Positions 50,348-60,569 of a stretch of 64,000 nucleotides of DNA are shown here, piece by piece. Position 1 is the stretch's first letter. Every line of letters starts with the position of its first letter. The notes under the pieces are model-generated. The model worked only from the letters and a program-made list of their open reading frames with translations. It ran no database searches and was not told the origin of the DNA. The translations under genes were made by a program, and so were the position numbers. Source of the stretch: Ascoidea asiatica (lineage: Eukaryota > Ascomycota > Saccharomycetes > Ascoideales > Ascoideaceae); the NCBI GenBank assembly GCA_001600695.1, contig BCKQ01000001.1:1044432-1108431 (forward strand), in the 5' to 3' direction.

Positions 50348-53300
50348 ATGGAAAAGACAGAAAAGAAATTATTAATTGGTGTTGATGTAGGAGGAACGAA
50401 TACAGATTCTGTTCTTTTAGACCCTTCTGGATTTGATAATGAACAAACAAGAGGAATTCTAGCTTGGCATAAGTCTAATACAACTCCAGATGTTTCTGAT
50501 GGTATTCAATCCGCAATTTCAAGTTTATTGGATCAAGTTAAAGATGTTAAAAAATCTCAAATTTCCGCTGTTACAATTGGAACAACTCATTTCATAAATT
50601 CAGTAATTGAACAAGATAGAGCAAGATTAGAAAAAGTTGCAGTTTTAAGATTATGTGGTCCATATTCAAGAAATATTCCTCCATTTTCTGATTTTCCAAA
50701 GGGTTTAAAAAATATATTAAATGGTTATATTGGTTATATTAATGGTGGCTATCATGTTGATGGTAATGAAATTAAAAAAATAAATGAAAATGAAATAATT
50801 TTTCATTGTCAAAAAATTAAAGATTTAAATATTAAAACAATTGCCATTAATAGTGTTTTTGCTCCTATGAGTCCTGATCATGAATTAATTGTCCATGATA
50901 TAATTTTAAGAGAAATTCCAGACTCAAAAATAGTTATGTCGCATACAGTTTCTGGTATCGGTTATTTAGAAAGAGAAAATGCAACAATTTTAAATGCTTC
51001 GATTGTTAGATTTGCTGAGAAAGTTATTTATTCTTTTGAAACTTCAATAATGAAAATTGGCCTAAATTGTCCAGTTATGCTTACTCAAAATGATGGAAGT
51101 GTAATTTCAACTTCAGAAGCTTTAAAATCACCAATTAAAACATTCTCTTCCGGAGCTACAAATTCAATGAGAGGTGCTTCTTTTTTATGTTCAAATGATA
51201 AATCAATTTACGGAAACTCTGTTATGGTTGTTGATGTTGGTGGAACTACAACTGATGTTGGACTTTTATTACCCTCAGGTTTTCCTCGTCGATCTTCTTC
51301 ATATTCCATTGTTGGTGGGGTAAGAATGAATTTTTCAATGCCTCATGTTGAAAGTATTGGTTTAGGTGGTGGATCTATTGTAAGATTTGATGATTCTAAA
51401 GCTGGTTCATTAACCGTTGGACCTGATTCGGTGGGCAATGAAGTTATAAAAAAGGCAATTGTGTTTGGCGGTAATAAAATAACTGCTTCTGATTTAACAA
51501 TTTCAATTGGTTTAGATGAAGATGCAAATAATGATATTTATCAACTTGGAAATCCATCACTTGTATTAAATAAATTTTCAGATTCTATTAAGAATAAATT
51601 TAAAACTGATATTAAATTAAAACTTGAAAAAGTAATAGATAGAATGAGGACTTCAGCTGAAGATTTACCTGTTTTACTTGTTGGTGGAGGTTCCTTCATT
51701 GTTCCAAATGAATTAGAAGGAGCTTCAAAGGTTATTAGACCTCCGTTTTTTAATGTTGCAAATGCAATTGGTGCTGCAATTGGAAAAATATCATCAAATG
51801 TTCATCTTATAAAATTTTTACCTCCTGGAGGAGAAACAAAAGAAGAAGTGGTGGAAAAATTGAAAAAAGAGGCTTTAGATAAAGCAATTTCAAAAGGAGC
51901 TAAAGAAGATACAATAATTTTAGTTGATCTTTCTTATGAACCAATTCCATATGTTGATAATACATATCAATTTTTAGTTAAAATGGTTGGAGATGTTGAT
52001 TATTCAAAAATGAAAGAAATTTTCAAATCAAATTATAAATCTAATAAGAAGAAAATAGATTCAAATTCTTCCAAAATATCAGTTATCAAAGATTCTAGTT
52101 TTAAAGATGAAAAAATTTCAGAAGAAACTAAAGAAATTGACTACTCCATATATAAGCCGATAATTAATAGTGAAAAAGAATGGCTATTAAGTGAATTAGA
52201 TTTAGAATTTATTTCAATAGGTTGTTATATTCTAGGATCGGGTGGAGGAGGAAATCCATATTCTTCATATTTACATATTAGAAATTTGCTAAGAAATGGA
52301 GATATTATAAAAATTATTGATGTTGAAAATATTTATAAATATACGAAAGGTAAAGCTAGTATAATTTCAGTTGGATATGCAGGATCACCTACAGTTTCTC
52401 ATGAACAATTAAAAGGTGATGAATTATTAGTTTGCCATGAATATATGTCAAGGTTTCATGGAGGAAGTATGGATTTAGTATTTCCACTAGAAATTGGAGG
52501 ATCCAATGGATTAACAGGATTTGAATTAGGATGTTCATCACAGTTGAATGTACCTATAGTTGATTGTGATTTTATGGGTAGAGCATATCCAACACATTGG
52601 CAAACATTACCAGTTGTTTATCAAGAAGAAGGAACATGTTTTTATGCACCAACAGTTATGAGTAATGGAAATGGGAATACTATAATATTTGCGGAATCTA
52701 AAAGTGATTTATTATTAGAATTAACTATGAGAGCATCATTGTCAGAATTTGGAGCAACAGCCGGAGTAATGAATCCTCCAATGAAAAGTGAAGAAATGGA
52801 TTTGAAAAGTATTCATAGATCAATTTCATTAGCTTGGAGAATTGGTAGAGGAGTTTTAATAGCTAGACAAAAAAGTGAGATTGATAAGATTGGAGAAAGA
52901 ATTTTAGAATCAGTTAATAATAATGGAAAATTAATATTTTCAGGTAAAATTATTGGAGTTGAAAGAAAATTAATCAAAGGACATAGTTATGGAGAAGTTA
53001 TAATTGAAGAAATTGAAGGTATTAAAGGAAATAAAAAAAAATTGAGAATTCCATTTAAAAATGAAAATATATATTGTGAATTAGAAGATTTTGATGGTAC
53101 AAATAAAGAAATAATTTGTTCAGTTCCAGATTTAATTTCAGTTATTGATGCCGATACTGGAGAAGCAGTTGGAACGCCAGATTATAGATACGGATTATTA
53201 GTTTTTGTTCTCGGAATTGCACCTAGTAATAAATGGACAGATAGTGAAAAGGCATTAAGTATTGGAGGGCCAAAAGGATTTAAATTTGATGAAATTGAAT

Positions 53301-53371
53301 ATAAGCCAATTAGTAAATACAGTAAACCTAAATCGGTTATTGAAGAGTATTATAAAGAAACTGGGTTTTAA
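50348..53371 (+). CDS. Hydantoinase A/oxoprolinase-type protein fused to DUF917
   Basis: The 1007-residue protein has three parts. The Hydant_A_N region (about 8-200) starts with the phosphate-binding GVDVGGTNTDSVLLD. The hydantoinase A core (about 205-520) has a second ATPase-like motif DVGGTTTDVGLLLPSG from Asp296. A DUF917 domain (about 615-990) contains GSGGGGNP at 630-637. A Lys/Ser-rich linker at about 555-605 joins them. The family covers ATP-dependent opening of hydantoin, methylhydantoin or 5-oxoproline rings, and fungi have this HydA-DUF917 form with unknown substrate. S. cerevisiae Oxp1 differs, having a HydB half instead. It is divergent from the thymine-hydroxylase-like gene, suggesting a cyclic ureide or pyrimidine product. 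The start is the first ATG. Confidence 0.92.
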   Translation: MEKTEKKLLIGVDVGGTNTDSVLLDPSGFDNEQTRGILAWHKSNTTPDVSDGIQSAISSLLDQVKDVKKSQISAVTIGTTHFINSVIEQDRARLEKVAVLRLCGPYSRNIPPFSDFPKGLKNILNGYIGYINGGYHVDGNEIKKINENEIIFHCQKIKDLNIKTIAINSVFAPMSPDHELIVHDIILREIPDSKIVMSHTVSGIGYLERENATILNASIVRFAEKVIYSFETSIMKIGLNCPVMLTQNDGSVISTSEALKSPIKTFSSGATNSMRGASFLCSNDKSIYGNSVMVVDVGGTTTDVGLLLPSGFPRRSSSYSIVGGVRMNFSMPHVESIGLGGGSIVRFDDSKAGSLTVGPDSVGNEVIKKAIVFGGNKITASDLTISIGLDEDANNDIYQLGNPSLVLNKFSDSIKNKFKTDIKLKLEKVIDRMRTSAEDLPVLLVGGGSFIVPNELEGASKVIRPPFFNVANAIGAAIGKISSNVHLIKFLPPGGETKEEVVEKLKKEALDKAISKGAKEDTIILVDLSYEPIPYVDNTYQFLVKMVGDVDYSKMKEIFKSNYKSNKKKIDSNSSKISVIKDSSFKDEKISEETKEIDYSIYKPIINSEKEWLLSELDLEFISIGCYILGSGGGGNPYSSYLHIRNLLRNGDIIKIIDVENIYKYTKGKASIISVGYAGSPTVSHEQLKGDELLVCHEYMSRFHGGSMDLVFPLEIGGSNGLTGFELGCSSQLNVPIVDCDFMGRAYPTHWQTLPVVYQEEGTCFYAPTVMSNGNGNTIIFAESKSDLLLELTMRASLSEFGATAGVMNPPMKSEEMDLKSIHRSISLAWRIGRGVLIARQKSEIDKIGERILESVNNNGKLIFSGKIIGVERKLIKGHSYGEVIIEEIEGIKGNKKKLRIPFKNENIYCELEDFDGTNKEIICSVPDLISVIDADTGEAVGTPDYRYGLLVFVLGIAPSNKWTDSEKALSIGGPKGFKFDEIEYKPISKYSKPKSVIEEYYKETGF

Positions 53372-54317
53372 TAATAATAATAATAATAATGATAATAAAA
53401 AATTGGATGATTATTTAATAATTATTTTAAATATTATTATCAAATATATTATAAATAAATTACAATTAAATCAAAGACATTGATGTAATTAATAATAATT
53501 TAGACTTTTTGGGAATAATATTCGGAGACCAATATCTTGGTTCTTTTAAACCTCTCCAGGATTATGTACTTCTATGTATTTTAAATACCGACCCACTTTT
53601 GAAGGTAAATTTTCAAAAAGTGCAATGCTTTAGCTTGTGGGACGCTCCAAAAAGGGATTACAATATACAGTGTAAGCCATGTAAAGGGATTGTGAACATG
53701 GTACTTTTAATTTGAAGAAAAGGATAAAAGAATAATTTAGGCAATTATTGACTTTGAATTGAAGAATTGAGTCAAGAACAAGTTTTTGAACAATAGATTG
53801 TGAAAAACAAGTGAACCAAAAGGTAGACATTTAACAATGGATCGATAATGTAGATCAGAAACTGGTTTGAATCAGGTTTTTTTCCCAATGCAAATAGGGA
53901 TTTTGACAATAAACAAAATATAAATTTGATTGACTGAACTTTGACTTTTTTCTCGACAACAATGGTATTTCACAGCTTGGAATTGTAAAATACCAATTAT
54001 TGTTGTTTTCAGAAATAATAAACTCTCCAAAAGCCAATTAAAACCAATTGAAAGTGGAGGTATGAAATCTGACTCTAGATAATGAGCATGTAGTGAGAAC
54101 TTATTAATTATTAAATGACAGAAGAATAATTACGATACACCCAACTTTTTGTGTATGGAAAAAGAATAACTCAGAGAAATACAATTTAGGACAGAATAGG
54201 AAAATTGATTGGACAAACATAGCAAACAGTAACTCTGGTGAGACTGAAAGAAACACAAAATAAGATTCTCGCAGGACAGAAACTCAGCCAGTATACGAAA
54301 GATTCAAAGATAAAAGG

Positions 54318-54324
54318 TTACCCG
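54318..54324 (+). promoter_or_regulatory. Reb1-type site TTACCCG
   Basis: Exact core followed by G, at the left part of a G+C-rich island nearly 2 kb before BEM1. The distance suggests it marks the island itself, perhaps an unannotated transcript start. Confidence 0.4.
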
Positions 54325-54454
54325 GCTGAAAGCATATTTTTTCAGACAGTGAATAAATTCGTATCCTGCACTTTGCCGATATCGTCCCATTTTCTGGACG
54401 CGCTGTGCAGCCAGGCAGTTTTTGTTATTCTTGGGCCGTGGGGCACCTATAATT

Positions 54455-54475
54455 CGCGGAAATTAAAAATCCGCG
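54455..54475 (+). repeat. Inverted repeat CGCGGA/TCCGCG
   Basis: Six-base arms at 54455-54460 and 54470-54475 around nine A/T-rich bases. The right arm continues as CCGCGG, similar to pleiotropic drug response elements bound by Zn2Cys6 factors. Confidence 0.5.
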
Positions 54476-55278
54476 GTGGAAATACGCTCTATGATTGGCC
54501 AGAATAAAGTCTGCTGCAGCACTTTTTGTTTTTCACTTTTCATTTTTCACGTTGACGGCGATGCTCCAACTTGATTTCTTTTTACTTTTTACGTGTTTTT
54601 CTTAATTGATTTTGAATTTGGTTATTGTGGATTGGGATCCCGAAGACTTGGCTCAGGCAAATAGCATAAAGGAGTCGCTTAGGCCCTCCCCATGTGTTCT
54701 CTCCTCCCAGAATCTGTGTCACGGGAAAGGGCTAGCCTGCTGGCTGTAACTTGATCTAGGTCGCACAGTGGCCGATCTACAGCACTTTGTATTGAAACAA
54801 AGGGTTAACTATGGTTAACTATGGATTAATACAACGAGCTGTTCTGGGTGTTACCTGGGATGTTTCCTTTAGCTTTGTGTATCACGCCTGCCCTAGGAGC
54901 ATCTCTGCCTGTCCTGGATCTGTGGGTCTTTGCGTGTCTGTTCTGCTTTACCGCAGCGCTATCTGCCTGTGCACCCACACCTATAACCCTTCCAGACCCA
55001 CCAAACCCACCAGTCTCCCAAACTCCCACCAAAATCAAGCCCGAATTCTACTCAGGGCTTCTTTCCAAAGTGATTGTGAATAGTTTTGTGAATATTTGTG
55101 AATAAATTCTGAATTCTGAATTTTGAATCAACTGTTGAATTAGCTGTTAATTAAGTATGAATTGACTGTGATGAATTAAGTGTGAATTTTTAAATTGTTT
55201 TAAACTTACTAGGAAAATCTTTTTAAATAGAAACATCTTTTTTAAATCTTGAAACCAGGTTTATCTTAAATCAAAAGA

Positions 55279-55398
55279 AAGCTCATTGAAAAAATCTTTT
55301 GGAAAATCTTTTGGAAAATCTTTTGGAAAACCTGTTGAAAAACCTGTTGAAAAACTTCTTGGAAAACTATTTGAAAAACATTTTAGAAAGCTTTTTAG
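55279..55398 (+). repeat. 12-base minisatellite, about ten units
   Basis: The unit is AAAATCTTTTGG. Three units are identical, followed by two AAAACCTGTTGA and further diverged copies that keep the 12-base spacing. In one frame the units read Lys-Ser-Phe-Gly or Lys-Pro-Val-Glu without a stop until beyond the array, but no ATG precedes it. Confidence 0.8.
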
Positions 55399-56243
55399 AA
55401 ATCATTCAGTTTCATTCTGAGGGTTTAGACGAAACTGAATTCTTAAATTTAAAATATCTATCGCATTTTTGATCTCTTTTCAATCTTTTATTTTTGATTT
55501 CTTTTCATTATCTTATTCTTTAGTTCTTTTCGATATTGTGAAGGTGATTTACTGTCTCGCTCTTTAACGTCTTTTTTCAATAATACCTCCTTTCTCTCTT
55601 TCTTTTTTTGCCTAATAATTATAATTATTAGATAATTATATTTCCTAATATTATTTCCAAATATCATTTTCAAATAATATTTCCTAATACCACAAGCAGT
55701 ATTTCATAATACTATTTCATAATTTTTTAAAATTCACTACAAATTTCCTCTATTTTTTCTACAGTAATTAAAAAAATAACTAAAAAAAAAAAAGATTCAA
55801 ATAGTTAATAATCAATAGGTGTAAAATCAATCAACCACAAGATTACTTTTATTTTATTCTCATTTATTTCATCATTAATTCACAAAAAGTTGATATATTA
55901 TTTTCTACCATAATATCAATAATACTATCATAATATTACTATATTTATATTTGTATATTCCTATAACATTATTATTATCAAATCAAAATCATATATTATT
56001 TCATATATCATATCGTATCATTTCAAATATATAACAAATAATTAAAATTGCAAATATAAATTAAAATATTAAATTATATGAATTTCAAGTATTCTCATTA
56101 ACATATTCAAATTATTTTAATTTAAAATTAACCATAATATATATAATAATTCCATATAATACCCAATCGAAAATAAATATATATTTATTTTGATCTTCTT
56201 CCACTTCTACTACATATCCTCATCATTGTAACTTTTATCAAAT

Positions 56244-58505
56244 ATGATTAAAGGTCTTAGAAGGTCATTAAAGCATGAAAAACGTTCTTCTTCAAATATA
56301 AATAATCATCAATCTCCAATTACTTCTCATACAAGAACTAATTCTTCGGCATCTTTTACTCAACAATTATTACAATCTTCAAATAATTCAAATTCTTCAA
56401 CTCAAAAATCAACTCCAACTTTAAATGTAAATACAAATTCAAATTTAAATCTTGATGATCATGATAATTTTAATAATATCAATGATAATGATAATTCCAT
56501 ATTTCATTCTACAAACGGTGAATTAACTCCAAAAAAAGTAATAAAAGCCTTATATGATTATAATCCAACTGGTCAAGGTGAATTAAAATTTAAAAAAGAT
56601 GATTTTTTCTATGTTTTAAATAATGAAAATGATAATGATTGGTTTGATGCTTATAATCCAATAACAAATACTAAAGGTAAAGTACCTGTTTCCTATTTTA
56701 AAACTTTCACAAGAACAAGACCAAGTACAATTTCATCTTCGAATACAACCTCAAATTTGAATTTAAGTACTTCACCAAATTCAAAATTAAATTTAAAAAA
56801 TAATACTAATTCTTTACCAAATTCTTTTAAAAACGGTGATCAACCTTTAATTTCAACTTCAAATTCTTCGAATAGAAATAGTAATAATAGTAATTCAAAT
56901 AATAATATGGATAATTTATTAATTTCAAATTCAAATATTAATACTCCAAATCAAATTATAAGTCCTTCAATAAAAGCAGCAACTTTATATGGTGTAGTAT
57001 TATATGATTTTGTAGCTGAAAAAGATGATGAATTAAATGTTAAAGCTGGGGAATCTTTACTGTTATGCGCTCATCATCAATTTGAATGGTTTATTGCAAA
57101 ACCAATTGATTGCTTAGGTGGTCCAGGTTTAGTTCCTGTTTCTTATGTCAGAATAATTAATATTATATCTGGTAAAGAAAGTTCAATGGATATCAAAGAA
57201 GAAATTACTAAAAATAATTTACCAACTGTTCAAGAATGGAAACTTTTAAATGCTCAATATCAAGCTAGTAGTATTTTAGTAAATCCAGATCCTGTAATTG
57301 CAGCTCAAACTCTGGCTCAAGCTCAAGCTCAAGGCCAATCTCAAATTCCACCTCAATCTCAACCTCAACTTTATCCTTCTAGTGGTGATCCACTTTCTAT
57401 AAATCCTTATATCTCAAATAACTTTCCACAAAATTCAATTATTCCTCAAAGTGCCATTTCTTCAGGATTTGAACCTAATGAATTTTCCCAAACTACAAAC
57501 AATTATCACTTAGAAGAAATCAAAGAGCAGCAAGAATTTTCATATGAAGTTTTAGCTGTTTCAATTGAAAGAATATATCTTATGAATGATGAATATTGGT
57601 ATAATGTAATTTGTAAATTATCAAATGATACTGTAAGATCTTTATGGAGATGTTACAAAGATTTTTTCAATTTTCAAAAAATTTTATTGCAAACTTTTGT
57701 AACTGAAGCTGGTGAATACGATAAAAAAAATAGAATTTTACCTTTTATACCGGGTCCAGTTGTTTATGTTAGTGAAACTGTTGCAAATAAAAGACTTAAT
57801 GGCCTTGAAAAATATTTGAATGATTTGATTAGATTACCCGATCATATCTCTAAATCTTCTCTAGTTTTAAGTTTGTTTGAATTATCTCAAGAAAATGATA
57901 AAGAATATACCACTGAACAATTTATACAATCATATTCTTCAAACTCAACCTCAAATCGTTCTTCAGATACTAAAGAATCATTATCAACAGATGCTACTAG
58001 TGCAAATGATTTTGATAATGATAATAATACAATTTCAAACAATATGAAAGATTTGTCTTTAAGTTCAAATGATATTTCACCTTCTGTTCATAATAATAAT
58101 AACATTTCTCATAATACTCATAATGCCAATAATTACAGTGATGTAACAGTAACTAATTCAACATTATTAACTTCTTCTTCAAATCTAAACTTAAATTCAA
58201 ATTCAATATCTACAAGTACAACAATCAAAGAGAACATTCAGCAAACTAAAATCAAGTGCTTTTTTGAAGATGATATATTTGCATTAATGGTCCCAATTAC
58301 TATTTCATTTTTGGAACTAAAAATAAAAATTTCTAAAAGGGTCGATTATGAAGTTGAACAAATCAAATTATTTGTTAAAAATAATCCTGAACTAGAAATA
58401 ACAAATGATGAACTTTTGTTAAATGCTATTGAACTGGATCCTAAACTTAAATTAATTGTTACAGTTGATGATGACGATGACGATGATGATGACGATAAAA
58501 TATGA
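56244..58505 (+). CDS. BEM1: Polarity scaffold protein Bem1 (SH3-SH3-PX-PB1)
   Basis: The 753-residue scaffold links Cdc42, its exchange factor Cdc24 and PAK kinases at sites of bud and mating growth. Domains in order are SH3 at about 97-155 (ALYDYNPTGQGELKFKKDD), SH3 at about 246-307 (VVLYDFVAEKDDELNVKAGE, GGPGLVPVSYV), PX at about 433-550 (YWYNVICKL, LPFIPGP, RLNGLEKYLNDLIRLP) and PB1 at about 669-748 (KCFFEDDIFALMVP). Asn/Ser-rich linkers and a Gln-rich stretch make it about 200 residues longer than S. cerevisiae Bem1. Oddity: a run of ten Asp ends the protein directly after PB1, encoded by GAT/GAC repeats. CTG in the second SH3 falls on a hydrophobic position, in favour of Leu. Confidence 0.97.
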   Translation: MIKGLRRSLKHEKRSSSNINNHQSPITSHTRTNSSASFTQQLLQSSNNSNSSTQKSTPTLNVNTNSNLNLDDHDNFNNINDNDNSIFHSTNGELTPKKVIKALYDYNPTGQGELKFKKDDFFYVLNNENDNDWFDAYNPITNTKGKVPVSYFKTFTRTRPSTISSSNTTSNLNLSTSPNSKLNLKNNTNSLPNSFKNGDQPLISTSNSSNRNSNNSNSNNNMDNLLISNSNINTPNQIISPSIKAATLYGVVLYDFVAEKDDELNVKAGESLLLCAHHQFEWFIAKPIDCLGGPGLVPVSYVRIINIISGKESSMDIKEEITKNNLPTVQEWKLLNAQYQASSILVNPDPVIAAQTLAQAQAQGQSQIPPQSQPQLYPSSGDPLSINPYISNNFPQNSIIPQSAISSGFEPNEFSQTTNNYHLEEIKEQQEFSYEVLAVSIERIYLMNDEYWYNVICKLSNDTVRSLWRCYKDFFNFQKILLQTFVTEAGEYDKKNRILPFIPGPVVYVSETVANKRLNGLEKYLNDLIRLPDHISKSSLVLSLFELSQENDKEYTTEQFIQSYSSNSTSNRSSDTKESLSTDATSANDFDNDNNTISNNMKDLSLSSNDISPSVHNNNNISHNTHNANNYSDVTVTNSTLLTSSSNLNLNSNSISTSTTIKENIQQTKIKCFFEDDIFALMVPITISFLELKIKISKRVDYEVEQIKLFVKNNPELEITNDELLLNAIELDPKLKLIVTVDDDDDDDDDDKI

Positions 58506-59302
58506 TGAGATATGAAATATTGAGTTTTTTGTCCTTTTTTTTAAAAAAAAAAAATAAAAATGATATTTGAAATGAATTGTATTCAGTTATTTCATTTATC
58601 GATTTTCATGTTCTAATAACTCTAATCATGAGTTAGATTTACATATGAACAAGTTTTAGATACCAACTTATCAAATTTTATTAATCAGTTAGTCAAACGT
58701 TTTTATTTTGATTACTTATTGATTTAATTTTTGTTATATATTATTCTATTTTACTGCTTTTATTGTTGTCATTATTGTTGTCATTATTTTATTTCGTTTT
58801 TGTTGATTTTTTTTTCTTTAGAAGAGTTAATTTTGAGTTTAACTCAAGATATAAAACTGAATTTATTAAATTAAATTTCGAAATCAATCGATCATTCTTT
58901 TCATTGGAAATTTTTTTTTCAAATATCATTTCAAATTTTATATATTATTTCAAACTTTCGTTTAGTTTTTGAATATTTTTTTTTTTGGCTTTCGTTTTTT
59001 CGTTTTTTCGTTTTTTAGTTTATTTGTTTTTTCGTTTTTAAATCTTTTTTTTTATTCTTTGAAATTTCTCTCACATTTTTCTAAATTAAATTCAAATTAA
59101 GTTTTATATATAAGTTTATATTGTTTATATTACTCTTTTTAATGCTGTAATATGGATTATGGTGCTTATTTTATATTTACCTATATAATATGAATAGCTG
59201 AATTAAATATTAGGGTATTAGTTTCTTTTTTCTTCTTGGATATCATTTTTTGTTTTTGTTTTTGTTTTTAGAAGATTTTATTTTGTTCTTTATTCTTATT
59301 CC

Positions 59303-59374
<72 letters not shown>

Positions 59375-59792
59375 TATTATTATTATTATTATTATTACTG
59401 TTATTATTATTTATTATTATTATTATCATTATTATTATCATTACTATTAATTAATTCAAGATAACTTTTAGTTAAGAAGAAATATTACTTTGGTACAATT
59501 GACGTTATTTTATTTACACATTTTGTTTATTACTTATTACTCGTTATCTACTATTTAGTATCTATTATCTAATTATTGTTTATTTTTTGTTATGTGATTA
59601 TAGTTATCCGGTTGTAATGAGTAAATATAATTAAATAAAAAGTAATAGATATTAGTGAGATATTCGTTCTAAAAAAATTAAACAATAAATTTTGTAAATG
59701 TAAATAGATTATGAAAAAAAAATGATTTACTTTGAATTATGAAAGTTTGTAATTATTTTGAATTTGATACTAACTTGAAATCATTTTGACAT
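58506..59792. other. Convergent intergenic between BEM1 and SYS1
   Basis: About 1.3 kb, very T-rich. TTCGTTTTT repeats lie near 58990-59035 and a long (ATT)n microsatellite near 59305-59450. No gene was seen. Confidence 0.5.
59305..59450 (+). repeat. (ATT)n microsatellite
   Basis: About 45 triplets of ATT with sparse C and G interruptions, in the convergent space between BEM1 and SYS1. Likely length-polymorphic. Confidence 0.9.
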
Positions 59793-60569
59793 TTATGAGA
59801 AGTCTTTCAACGGAATATTATTTGTGTTATTATTTATTACTTTATTATTACTATTATTATTCTGATTATTTTGATTACTTGAATGCGAGTGGGACTGGGA
59901 CTGGGACTGGGACTGGGACTGGGATTGTGATTGAGAATTAGATTGAGAATTTGATTGAGAGATAGATTGTGAGTTAGGCTGAACTATACCTAATTCTTGA
60001 TCTATCATACCATCAAAAAAAGAATCTCTTAATTCTTTCCATTGTAAAGTTAAAGTACCTAAACTTACTAGAATTATAATTGAGAAAAATTGTAGGAACC
60101 ACCAAGATAAATTTTTTGGAAATTGAGAAGAATAAAGCCAAACTACAATTAAATTTATGAGATGTAAAGTCAAAGCAAAATCCCAAGCAAGTTTAGATCT
60201 ACCTATGATTAAAGCCATTAATAAGACAGATAATAAGGTATCTAAAAGCCAAAGTATGGATAAAGTAAAACCTAAGACATTTGTTATACTTATAAGTTCC
60301 CAAGAAAACACCCAATTAAAAGTAAATTCATATCCTGCAATTAAACAAAGAAATAAATAAAAAAGTATTGTTGCAGTTATATAATATAGGGATTGTAATA
60401 GAATTATCTGAAAGAATAATCTTCTTGGGGATAGATAATTTTTACTTTTATTATTATTATTATTAGTATTTCTGTTATTATTTCTTGTATTTTTATTATT
60501 ATTAGATAGATCAAGTGAAGATAGTTTTTTATAACCGGAATTTAAATTTTTCAAAATATTTACCTTCAT
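59793..60569 (-). CDS. SYS1: Golgi membrane protein Sys1
   Basis: The 258-residue protein has four spans and recruits the Arf-like GTPase Arl3 to the Golgi, acting in endosome-Golgi traffic. It follows S. cerevisiae Sys1 closely: span 1 at about 51-79 (FFQIILLQSLYYITATILFY), FSWELISITNVLGF, ILWLLDTLLS, the GRSKLAWDFALTLH segment at 123-136, then WWFLQFFS and LQWKELRDSFFDG. The N-tail is Asn-rich. The C-tail carries an extended Ser-Gln repeat (about 200-228) and an Asn-rich end, making it longer than the 203-residue S. cerevisiae protein. Start ATG 60569-60567. Confidence 0.95.
   Translation of the reverse strand: MKVNILKNLNSGYKKLSSLDLSNNNKNTRNNNRNTNNNNNKSKNYLSPRRLFFQIILLQSLYYITATILFYLFLCLIAGYEFTFNWVFSWELISITNVLGFTLSILWLLDTLLSVLLMALIIGRSKLAWDFALTLHLINLIVVWLYSSQFPKNLSWWFLQFFSIIILVSLGTLTLQWKELRDSFFDGMIDQELGIVQPNSQSISQSNSQSNSQSQSQSQSQSQSQSHSHSSNQNNQNNNSNNKVINNNTNNIPLKDFS
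59888..59936 (-). repeat. SYS1: Hexamer repeat encoding Ser-Gln in SYS1
   Basis: GGGACT units on the plus strand (AGTCCC in the coding sense) are repeated five to six times with diverged flanking copies; they encode alternating Ser and Gln. Confidence 0.8.

Larger units (their letters stand above)
53372..56243. other. Long intergenic between hydantoinase fusion and BEM1
   Basis: About 2.9 kb. (AAT)n follows the stop. A G+C-richer island lies at about 54230-55080 with a Reb1-type site, an inverted CGCGGA repeat and a short tandem GGTTAACTATG (54803-54825). A minisatellite is at 55279-55398, followed by A/T-rich DNA before BEM1. Frames in the island are open but lack coding character or recognisable motifs. 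Confidence 0.5.

Noticed and set aside
54811-55083. Cys/Pro/Ser-containing frames in the large G+C island
   Set aside because: Several overlapping frames are open on both strands; none shows conserved structure.
55279-55398. Repeat array considered as CRISPR-like
   Set aside because: The 12-base units are directly adjacent with no spacers; this is a eukaryotic minisatellite.
59250-59450. Poly-Ile/Tyr frame
   Set aside because: It is a translation of the (ATT)n microsatellite.
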